From Bacteroidetes bacterium RIFCSPLOWO2_12_FULL_37_12 (GTDB lineage Bacteria; Bacteroidota; Bacteroidia; 2-12-FULL-37-12): a stretch of DNA of 35,894 nt. The translations under genes were made by a program, and so were the position numbers. The DNA lies in assembly GCA_001769655.1 (NCBI GenBank), contig MEPC01000011.1:1-35894 (forward strand), in the 5' to 3' direction. This document shows, piece after piece, positions 13,497-20,658 of the stretch. Within the stretch, counting starts at the first letter, position 1; each line of letters begins with the position of its first letter. The notes beneath the pieces are model-generated. The model worked only from the letters and a program-made list of their open reading frames with translations, was not told the DNA's origin and made no database searches.

Positions 13497-16046
13497 CTTC
13501 CCTCCCACTTCGTCAAGTAATTTAAAGTACTCAACCAATTGTTTATCTCTTTCGTTTGTTTTCAAATCTCTGTATAACTGTTTGATTTCCGGTAGTTCCT
13601 GTAAATTTTCCAGCCCTTTATATAATTCCATTTTTATCCAAAACGGATAATTACCGGCTTTTAACATACCCCCAATGGATTTTGCACCTTTCCATTGCTC
13701 TTCTTTTCCAACTTTCAATAAATAATTATTAAATTGTTGAACAAGATTATATAAATCGTTTTTCCGTTGTTTTTGTAATTTTTCAATAAACCAATCCGTT
13801 TTACCGGTAATATTGAATTTAACAAAAAGTTTACCCAATAACACTACGATGTTAGGATTATTGGATGTTTTATATTCTTCAAGACGTTGTAACAAATCAG
13901 GAACATCAGAATCGATGAGCGCATTTACTGCGGCAGTTACTACGGAATAAGCTGAATCATTTAAAGCCGCCAGAAAAACTTTTGTTTGTTTTTTATTCTT
14001 ATTGGTTGCCAGTGTATAAATTGCAGAAGATCTCACATATGATTTTGGGTCATTTAATGCCATTGCATAAATTTTCTCAAATATTAACGAGGAATCAATT
14101 CCATGATAACGTCTGAAATTTTCTATTGCCTTTTTCCGTATTGCCCAGAAAGGGTGGTCAAGCGCTGTCATATTCATTCTTCTGACTTCAGGCAGGTTTA
14201 TGCTGTCAGCAGTTGTGGAAAGTGCAGAAAACTTTGCAAGAAATTTCTCGCTTTGATAATATTGCGCCACCCACCATGAAAATGGTTTTAATTCTGTAAT
14301 ATCTGCCAGCAGTTGTTGCTTGCCATCAAAAAGAGCCGTTGAAAATTTTCCGGAAATTGGAATAGAGAATAGTTGTTTCGTTTTTTCAAATACAACCGGT
14401 ACGGAAGTTTTTTTATCATCCATCCATACATCAATATCAAGTGGCATTCTGAAAACTGGAGAGTAAATCGTATCCTGCAATTGTTCAGACATAACACGTA
14501 GCGTATCATTTTTTATAGTATAGTTGACCCGGATTTCAGGATGTCCCGGTGAAAGCCACCATTGATTAAAAAACCAATTCAAATCCTCCCCGGCGATTTC
14601 TTCAAAACATTTTCTTAAATCAGAGATCTCGGCAGTGCCATACTCGAATTTCTTTAAATAAACATTCAGCACTTCAAAAAAAACTGTGTCACCAACATAG
14701 TTTCTTAGCATGTGCAATACTCTCCCACCCTTCTCATACGTATGCACATCAAACATGGCATCAGGATTTTCATAATGATATCTGATGATAGGAACCCGTT
14801 GCTCTTCTGCAATATGGAGATATTGGTGAAGCGCATTACGTTGAATCAGGTCTGCCGCATCTTTCCCATATTTGAAATCCTCCCACAAATATTCACTGTA
14901 ATCGGCAAATGACTCATTTAAGGATAGATGTGTCCACGATTCACAGGTTACAACGTCACCGAACCAATGATGGAAAAGTTCATGTGCAATGGTGCTTTCC
15001 CCGTCATTATCCAAGTGCTCGCGTTCATTATGCTGAAAGGATGAATTATATACTACTGCTGAAGTATTCTCCATAGCTCCTGAAACATAATCCTGTACCA
15101 CAATTTGAGAAAATTTATCCCATGGATAAGGATATTTTAAAATGCTGGAAAAAAAAGTAATCATTTCAGAAGTTTTTCCAAAAACCATTCGGGCATATTT
15201 TTCATATTCCGGTTCAACATAATAATTTACTTCCATGTCCTTCCATTTATCTTTAACAACAGCAAAGTCGCCCCCTGCAATCATGACTAGATAGGGTGAA
15301 TGTTTTTTATCCTGCTTCCAGTAATCGGTGCGGGTTCCATCTTTATTTTCTTTTGCAGAAATCAATTTCCCATTAGAGAGAGTTACATAATTCTTTTCGA
15401 TGGTAATAAGGATTTCCTGTGTCATTTTCTGATTGGGAGCATCGAGTGTGGGAAACCAGCAAGAATTGTTTTCAGATTCACCTTGTGTCCAGAATTGAAC
15501 CGGTTTATCTTTAATTGAGCCATCCGGATTTATAAAATGCAATCCTTTATCGGACGATATTTCGGGTGGGATGGAATCAGGCATTGCCAGATAATCAATA
15601 AAAAGAACAAGGGTATCGGTTTTTTGATAGATTTTATCGAGATTAATGGATAATTTTTCCCCATTATATTGATAGGTAAGATTCAAAGTATCTTTGATGT
15701 TAATTCTTGCAACTTTGTTCATCTTCATCCCTTTGGCATTAAGGGTTACCATGCGTTGTGAAATGAAATGCGGATGCAGGTAAACAGTTGCTTTTCCAAT
15801 TAATGATGAGTTTTTCCAGACGGGAGTTATAACAAGGCGGGTGTGTATCAAGTCAAACTTTTTTTCCGCTGTTGGTTTCGAATCAAATTCCTCGTCGCTA
15901 AACCAGACAGGTCGGTCAACAACGGCATATTTCTCCATTTCCCGGTTTGAAGAAAAATCACTGCTTGCAGGAGGTGAGCTGGGTTTTAGGGCACAGCCAC
16001 AAATAGTAACTATAGCAATAAATTTAAGGTCGCTAAGGTAACCCAT
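13494..16046 (-). CDS. M1-family zinc aminopeptidase, lipoprotein
   Basis: Exported metallopeptidase of 850 residues that removes N-terminal amino acids from peptides. The N-terminus MGYLSDLKFIAIVTICGC looks like a lipoprotein signal with Cys18. Residues about 60-270 are the N-terminal beta-saddle, with FWTQGESENNSCWFPTLDAP typical of M1. The catalytic domain (about 275-510) has the exopeptidase motif GAMEN at 323-327 and zinc motif HELFHHWFGD (His355, Glu356, His359) with Glu378 (LSLNESFADY), all intact. Residues about 600-850 are helical HEAT-like repeats (AMALNDPKSYVRSSAIYTLA), as in larger M1 enzymes. It has a good divergent promoter upstream. Probably involved in nutrient peptide degradation or cell-surface processing. 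Confidence 0.95.
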   Translation of the reverse strand: MGYLSDLKFIAIVTICGCALKPSSPPASSDFSSNREMEKYAVVDRPVWFSDEEFDSKPTAEKKFDLIHTRLVITPVWKNSSLIGKATVYLHPHFISQRMVTLNAKGMKMNKVARINIKDTLNLTYQYNGEKLSINLDKIYQKTDTLVLFIDYLAMPDSIPPEISSDKGLHFINPDGSIKDKPVQFWTQGESENNSCWFPTLDAPNQKMTQEILITIEKNYVTLSNGKLISAKENKDGTRTDYWKQDKKHSPYLVMIAGGDFAVVKDKWKDMEVNYYVEPEYEKYARMVFGKTSEMITFFSSILKYPYPWDKFSQIVVQDYVSGAMENTSAVVYNSSFQHNEREHLDNDGESTIAHELFHHWFGDVVTCESWTHLSLNESFADYSEYLWEDFKYGKDAADLIQRNALHQYLHIAEEQRVPIIRYHYENPDAMFDVHTYEKGGRVLHMLRNYVGDTVFFEVLNVYLKKFEYGTAEISDLRKCFEEIAGEDLNWFFNQWWLSPGHPEIRVNYTIKNDTLRVMSEQLQDTIYSPVFRMPLDIDVWMDDKKTSVPVVFEKTKQLFSIPISGKFSTALFDGKQQLLADITELKPFSWWVAQYYQSEKFLAKFSALSTTADSINLPEVRRMNMTALDHPFWAIRKKAIENFRRYHGIDSSLIFEKIYAMALNDPKSYVRSSAIYTLATNKNKKQTKVFLAALNDSAYSVVTAAVNALIDSDVPDLLQRLEEYKTSNNPNIVVLLGKLFVKFNITGKTDWFIEKLQKQRKNDLYNLVQQFNNYLLKVGKEEQWKGAKSIGGMLKAGNYPFWIKMELYKGLENLQELPEIKQLYRDLKTNERDKQLVEYFKLLDEVGGK

Positions 16047-16063
16047 AATTCAAAAAAATTAAC

Positions 16064-16095
16064 CAAAGTAATGAAAAAATAACTTGGTTTACAAA
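16064..16095 (-). promoter_or_regulatory. Promoter of the M1 aminopeptidase gene
   Basis: Minus strand reads TTTG (16095-16092), a 20-base spacer, then TTACTTTG (16071-16064), one mismatch from TAnnTTTG. It is 18 bases from the start codon. Confidence 0.55.
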
Positions 16096-16102
16096 AATGG
16101 AC

Positions 16103-16110
16103 TATATTTG
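16103..16110 (+). promoter_or_regulatory. Candidate -7 box for the biotinyl-domain gene
   Basis: Reads TATATTTG. A TTG lies 16 bases upstream at 16084-16086, slightly short of consensus. Its -33 region overlaps that of the divergent aminopeptidase promoter, and the GGTATA palindrome follows it. Confidence 0.45.
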
Positions 16111-16133
16111 CTCTTGAAGGGAGGGGAGGATAG

Positions 16134-16217
16134 AGGTATAGGGGTATAGGGGTATAAGGAGAGCTTCAATTTTTCCTTATACCCTATACCTCTATACCAT
16201 ATACCTATTTTCATTAA
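16134..16217 (-). repeat. GGTATA-type imperfect palindrome, copy B
   Basis: The left arm is AGGTATAGGGGTATAGGGG-like (16134-16161) and the right arm is CCTTATACCCTATACCTC-like (about 16176-16206), with a short loop between. The outer right end, ATTTTCATTAA (16207-16217), is the reverse complement of the outer left end of copy A. It lies between a -7 box and the start codon of the biotinyl-domain gene, so it should be in the mRNA leader. Confidence 0.75.
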
Positions 16218-16223
16218 TGCAAT

Positions 16224-16751
16224 ATGATTCAATTAATAAATAAAAGTACGGGTAAAACCTTCTCCGTGGATTTTTCAGGCAATCAGGTAATTGTAAATGG
16301 GAAATCTTATAATTTCGACCTTAAGGAAATCAGTAAGAACAAAATGCATTTATTATTAAATCAGGATTCTCATAATGCTGAATTGCTTGAGATAGATTCA
16401 AATGAAAAACTTCTAAAACTTAAATTTAAAGGGGAAACAATTTCTTTTGGAATAAAAGATGACTTGGATTTATTATTGGAAAAAATAAGCATAGACAAGA
16501 ATGTTAAAAATGATAAACTAATAATAAAAGCACCAATTCCGGGCTTGATTGTTAATGTATTATGCAAAAAAGGGGAAGACATTAAAAAAGGGGATACTAT
16601 ATTGGTACTGGAGGCAATGAAGATGGAAAATACTATCAAATCTCCATATCAGGGATTGGTTAAAGAACTATATATTAAAAAAGGAGATAAGGTGGAGAAG
16701 GGGCAGGTGATGGTGGAGATGGGGGGAGGTACGTTATCTAACAAACAGTGA
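16224..16751 (+). CDS. Biotinyl-domain protein (biotin carboxyl carrier)
   Basis: Carries biotin and shuttles carboxyl groups in an acyl-CoA carboxylase, pyruvate carboxylase or decarboxylase complex. In the 175-residue product, residues about 100-170 are a biotinyl/lipoyl barrel with the biotin motif EAMKMENT (Lys133 accepts biotin), flanked by IKAPIPGLIVNVLCKKGEDI and SPYQGLVKELYIKKGDKVEK. Residues 1-90 resemble the N-terminal half found in stand-alone carriers of Bacteroidota acyl-CoA carboxylases. No biotin carboxylase or carboxyltransferase gene lies within the window, so its partner enzymes are encoded elsewhere. The next gene starts 54 bases later but is functionally unrelated. A lipoyl role is unlikely because of the Met-Lys-Met motif. 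Confidence 0.9.
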   Translation: MIQLINKSTGKTFSVDFSGNQVIVNGKSYNFDLKEISKNKMHLLLNQDSHNAELLEIDSNEKLLKLKFKGETISFGIKDDLDLLLEKISIDKNVKNDKLIIKAPIPGLIVNVLCKKGEDIKKGDTILVLEAMKMENTIKSPYQGLVKELYIKKGDKVEKGQVMVEMGGGTLSNKQ

Positions 16752-16805
16752 TTAAAATTATCACCTGTAATTTTTGAACTCAATAACAGGATTACTAATT
16801 AAGTT

Positions 16806-18791
16806 ATGAAAACCGATATTGAATTATACAGAAAAATTGAGCTTCTTAAGGGCCCTGTTTTGGTTTTTGGTGCAAGTGGATTTATTGGGGCAAATTTAGT
16901 GGATGCACTTATAAAAATCAGAAAAGATTGTTATATTTTAACACATGAACAAATTTTTGCATGGAGATTAAAACTTTTGCAATTTCCCGTTGAGAATATT
17001 ATTCATTGTGATATTTTATCTAAAACTTCTGTTCAAAAAGTATTTGAAAAAATAAAGCCAAGAACTGTTTTTAATCTTGCGGCTTATGGAACATATTCTA
17101 AAGAAATAAATGTTAATCTTATATATGAAACAAATGTAATAGGAACTATAAATATATTAGAAAACTGTAAAGAGGGTACTATATATATTCATGCAGGCAC
17201 AAGCTCCGAATATGGCTTAAATTGTACAACTCCTTTGGAAAATGAAAAATTGATACCAAATAGCCAATATGCTGTATCTAAAGTTTCTGCTTCTTATATC
17301 GTAAAGTACTATGCACAATTTCGTAATATTCATGCTATTAATTTGCGATTATATTCTGTTTACGGTGAATGGGAAGAGCCCGACAGGTTAATTCCCACGT
17401 TAATTCAAAATCTTAGAAATAACAAATTGCCTGAATTGGTTTCTTCTAATATTAGCAGGGACTTTATTTATATAAGTGATGCCATTTTTTCTTTAATAGT
17501 TTCTGCATTAAATATATCAGATAAAATTATAGGAAATTCATACAATATTGCAACAGGTAAAAAAACAACCATAGCAGAGTTGGTTAGCATTGCCTTGAAT
17601 GAATTTAATTTGAAGATTAATCCCCAATTTGGTTCCATGCCAAATCGCAATTGGGATTTACAAGATTGGTATGGGAATCCGGAAAAAGCAAAAAAGGATT
17701 TAGATTGGACCCCAAAGGTTTCTTTAAATGAGGGATTAAGAAAAATTTATGAATGGCAAGAAAAAACTAATTACGACAATTCCATAATTCCACTGTTTGA
17801 AAAGCCCCAGCTTAATCCCCTGATATCAGTGGTGGTTGCCTGTTATATGGATGCTCAGGCAATTCCTATCCTATATAATCGTTTGGTTTGTGTTTTTAAT
17901 GATATTAAAATACGATATGAAATAATTTTCATTAATGACGGATCTCCTGATAATTCAGAAGAAATTTTAGCTCCTATCTGCTCCAGAGATCCTTGGGTAA
18001 TTTCTATCACACATTCACGGAATTTCGGTTCTCAGGCATCTTTTGTTAGCGGAATGGAAATTTGTACGGGCGATTTGGTCGTTTTGATGGATGGGGACTT
18101 ACAAGACCCGCCTGAAATCATTCCAAAATTTCTTGAAAAATGGAAAGAGGGTTTTGAAGTAATTTATGGAAAAAGAATTAAAAGAGAGGCACCGTTGCTT
18201 ATGCAATTTTTTTACAAGATCTTCTATCTTATTTACCGCAAACTATCCAATATTAATATTCCCCTGGATGCCGGAGATTTCTCGATGATGGAACGCAAAG
18301 TTGTTAAAGCACTGATAAATCTTCCGGAAACAGAACAATTTCTAAGGGGATTACGTGCATGGGTTGGTTTCAAACACACCGGCGTTGAATACACCAGACC
18401 TAAACGTATGTTTGGTAAGTCAACCAATAATCTGAGAAAAAATTTTCTTTGGGCAAAAAAAGCTATTTTTTCTTTTAGCTTTGTTCCTTTGGAGTTTATT
18501 TCTTATCTCGGTTTTGCATTAACCGGCATTTCTTTTTTAGCTCTTATCATACAGATTATTGCTAAAATCTTTTATCCGGAGATTCCTCACGGTATAACTA
18601 CAATTATAGTATTGGTACTTTTCTTTGGGGGAATTCAGATACTGACAATTTCTTTTTTAGGTGAATATATAAGCAAAATATTTGAAGAAACTAAAAAACG
18701 TCCGAAATTTATTAGAACAAAAATCAGAAAAGGAAATTCAATTTTTATTTCTAACGAACAAATTAAAATGTATGTGGATGAGAGAAAGTAA
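16806..18791 (+). CDS. Fused NAD-dependent epimerase and GT2 glycosyltransferase
   Basis: A 661-residue two-enzyme fusion. Residues about 15-315 are an extended short-chain dehydrogenase of the sugar-nucleotide epimerase/dehydratase type: GASGFIG (22-28) binds NAD, SSEYG and Y155xxxK159 are catalytic, and NRNWDLQDWYGNPEKAKKDL is the usual C-terminal sugar-binding part. Residues about 335-635 are a GT-A family 2 transferase of the GtrB/DPM1 class: ISVVVACYMD, NDGSPDNS, MDGDLQDPPE (metal-binding DxD) and two C-terminal transmembrane helices (about 560-590 and 598-620). Such GT2 enzymes transfer a sugar to undecaprenyl phosphate at the inner membrane. The fusion suggests one protein makes the nucleotide sugar and loads it onto the lipid. 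No frameshift or internal start breaks the two halves. It precedes two methyltransferase genes. Confidence 0.93.
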   Translation: MKTDIELYRKIELLKGPVLVFGASGFIGANLVDALIKIRKDCYILTHEQIFAWRLKLLQFPVENIIHCDILSKTSVQKVFEKIKPRTVFNLAAYGTYSKEINVNLIYETNVIGTINILENCKEGTIYIHAGTSSEYGLNCTTPLENEKLIPNSQYAVSKVSASYIVKYYAQFRNIHAINLRLYSVYGEWEEPDRLIPTLIQNLRNNKLPELVSSNISRDFIYISDAIFSLIVSALNISDKIIGNSYNIATGKKTTIAELVSIALNEFNLKINPQFGSMPNRNWDLQDWYGNPEKAKKDLDWTPKVSLNEGLRKIYEWQEKTNYDNSIIPLFEKPQLNPLISVVVACYMDAQAIPILYNRLVCVFNDIKIRYEIIFINDGSPDNSEEILAPICSRDPWVISITHSRNFGSQASFVSGMEICTGDLVVLMDGDLQDPPEIIPKFLEKWKEGFEVIYGKRIKREAPLLMQFFYKIFYLIYRKLSNINIPLDAGDFSMMERKVVKALINLPETEQFLRGLRAWVGFKHTGVEYTRPKRMFGKSTNNLRKNFLWAKKAIFSFSFVPLEFISYLGFALTGISFLALIIQIIAKIFYPEIPHGITTIIVLVLFFGGIQILTISFLGEYISKIFEETKKRPKFIRTKIRKGNSIFISNEQIKMYVDERK

Positions 18792-18816
18792 TCCTCAAAT
18801 TTATACTATTTATCTT

Positions 18817-19554
18817 ATGAATGAAATATTCCGTCCATTGAATCATGTAAGTCCGGTTGGATTTATTAATAGCATCCGGTTTTATTCAAGAATTTTTTTT
18901 GATTTTCAGGTTAAAACTATCTATGATTCATTAAAATTATTTCTAAGAAATAAAAAGGGTAGAATATTAGATCTTGGCTGTGGTGATGGACCTTATGAAC
19001 ATCTTATAAATAAAAAAGGAGAATATATAGGTGCTGATATTAATAATTCCGATAAATTTAATTATATGAAAAAAAACATTTTAATTATAAACGAATATAA
19101 AATACCTCTTCCCGACTTATCTGTAGATTATATTATTTGTACAGAAGTACTGGAACATATTCAGGAACCTCTATTGTCAATAAAAGAAATGAACCGAGTG
19201 CTTGTAAATGGCGGGGAATTATTTTTAACCGTTCCATGGTCTGCAAGATACCATTATATTCCCCATGATTATTTCCGATATAGTCCAAGTATGTTGAGAA
19301 AACTATTTTACGGTTTTTCAGATTGTAAAATAATACCCAGAGGGACAGATCTACTTGTTATTATATCTAAAATAATGGTTATTTATTTAAGAAATTTAAT
19401 ACCACGTAAATTTTTAGGAACGATAAATTCAATGTTAGCTCTTTGCGTTACTCCATTGATTTTATTGTTAGTGTTTATCGGTTATATTGTACTTTATCTT
19501 AATTTAGGTTCAGATAATGATCCCTTGGGCTATACAGTAATTGCAAAAAAATAA
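18817..19554 (+). CDS. SAM-dependent methyltransferase (type 11), membrane tail
   Basis: Predicted class I methyltransferase of 245 residues. Motif I is GRILDLGCGDGPYEHL, followed by YIGADIN and the later DYIICTEVLEHIQEPLLSIK and GGELFLTVPW. The segment HDYFRYSPSMLRKLF is common in methyltransferases from polysaccharide clusters. Near the C-terminus there is a hydrophobic helix (TPLILLLVFIGYIVLYL) that may anchor it to the membrane. I chose ATG 18817, just after the upstream stop; in-frame starts at 18772 and 18778 would overlap the epimerase/GT2 gene by up to 20 bases and are possible, while the longer frame from 18682 is not credible. The acceptor is unknown, likely a sugar or lipid-linked glycan given the neighbours. 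Confidence 0.85.
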   Translation: MNEIFRPLNHVSPVGFINSIRFYSRIFFDFQVKTIYDSLKLFLRNKKGRILDLGCGDGPYEHLINKKGEYIGADINNSDKFNYMKKNILIINEYKIPLPDLSVDYIICTEVLEHIQEPLLSIKEMNRVLVNGGELFLTVPWSARYHYIPHDYFRYSPSMLRKLFYGFSDCKIIPRGTDLLVIISKIMVIYLRNLIPRKFLGTINSMLALCVTPLILLLVFIGYIVLYLNLGSDNDPLGYTVIAKK

Positions 19555-19555
19555 C

Positions 19556-20467
19556 ATGATGCTAATAAAAAAAAAGTGTTTATTCTGTGAAAACGAAAAT
19601 GTTTGCAACGAAGCAGGGAATCCAGAAAAACTGTACTCTCAAAATTTTAAAGAAAATGATTTGAATCCCGATGTTTTTTCTGCCAGACGAAGCACGGACC
19701 ACTTTCATTACAATATGAAACATTGCAGGAAAACCGGCTTGGTTTTCTCAAGTGATGTATTACCTGACCCAGTGTTGCTGGACCTTTATCAAAACAGCAG
19801 GTTCTCTTATCAGGAATTTACAGGTTTACTGTGTCAGAATTATTGGAATCCAATAAAAACATTTAATCATTTTTTTACTAAAGAAAATGCACTGGAAATT
19901 GGTTGTGGTAATGGGTTTTTTATTGAAAAATTAATGGGAATTGGCTTTAAAAATGTTTATGGATGTGAGCCCTGCAAACAAGCTATTGATATTGCAAAAC
20001 CCGAAATAAAAGAAAAAATCCTTTGCAACTTTTTTAAAAAAGGATTGTTTGATAAAAATTATTTTGATTTTATTTGCTCGTTTCATACCTTGGATCATGT
20101 TAGTGATCCCTCCGATTTTTTAAATACTTGTTTTGAAATTTTAAAACCCAAGGGCTTTGCATATTTTATAACACATAATGTAAATAGTATTCAAGCAATA
20201 CTTTTAGGAGAGAAATCACCTATAATAGACATTGAACATATTTATTTGTTTAATAAACAAACTTTACAAATGATTGGAGAAAAAGCCGGATTCAGAACGT
20301 TTAAAAATTTTAACATCCGCAACTCTTATCCAATAACCTATTGGTTACGCATGTCGCCTGTTCCTTTCAAAAAAATAATTTTAAAAATTGCTTCCTCTTT
20401 ACGTTTATCCAATAGAATAATTGCATTTAAGGCGGGTAATATTGGAATCTTATTTCAAAAATTATAA
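19556..20467 (+). CDS. SAM-dependent methyltransferase with Cys-rich N-terminus
   Basis: Predicted methyltransferase of 303 residues. The N-terminus has CLFC and, about 50 residues later, KHCRKTGLVFSSD, a layout like the zinc-binding head of C-methyltransferases and related enzymes from sugar clusters. The class I core follows: ALEIGCGNGFFIEKL, VYGCEPCKQAI, FDFICSFHTLDHVSDPSDFL, KPKGFAYFITHNV, then the DIEHIYLFNKQTLQMIGEKA block common in the methyltransf_23 group. Start ATG 19556 lies two bases after the previous stop, so it is in the same operon. Substrate unknown; deoxysugar C-methylation is one reasonable possibility but the N-terminal motif is incomplete. Confidence 0.88.
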   Translation: MMLIKKKCLFCENENVCNEAGNPEKLYSQNFKENDLNPDVFSARRSTDHFHYNMKHCRKTGLVFSSDVLPDPVLLDLYQNSRFSYQEFTGLLCQNYWNPIKTFNHFFTKENALEIGCGNGFFIEKLMGIGFKNVYGCEPCKQAIDIAKPEIKEKILCNFFKKGLFDKNYFDFICSFHTLDHVSDPSDFLNTCFEILKPKGFAYFITHNVNSIQAILLGEKSPIIDIEHIYLFNKQTLQMIGEKAGFRTFKNFNIRNSYPITYWLRMSPVPFKKIILKIASSLRLSNRIIAFKAGNIGILFQKL

Positions 20468-20567
20468 ACATTGTATAAAGTTTCGACCTAATTAAAAATA
20501 GTGTGTTTTTAATATAACCAATTTCGCATTTCTCAATAATGGCTACAAAATCAGCTTTTGCTATATA

Positions 20568-20610
20568 AAAACAATTATTATAGAAAACTTGGTTTTTAAA
20601 TAATTGTTTT
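20568..20610. repeat. Perfect 12-bp inverted repeat upstream of the T9SS gene
   Basis: AAAACAATTATT (20568-20579) and AATAATTGTTTT (20599-20610) are exact reverse complements separated by 19 bases. The right arm falls within the spacer of the candidate promoter. It could be an operator or a weak terminator for the upstream gene. Confidence 0.7.
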
Positions 20611-20619
20611 GTACATTTA
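20589..20619 (+). promoter_or_regulatory. Candidate promoter of the 20659-23289 gene
   Basis: TTGG (20589-20592), a 19-base spacer, then TACATTTA (20612-20619), one mismatch from TAnnTTTG. It lies about 40 bases before the start codon. Confidence 0.45.
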
Positions 20620-20658
20620 AGGGCTTATATCCTAAAACCATGCATTACACAAGTTATT

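Noticed and set aside
18682-18771. Earlier start for the first methyltransferase
   Set aside because: It would overlap the epimerase/GT2 gene by about 110 bases and gives a lysine-rich stretch not typical of this family.
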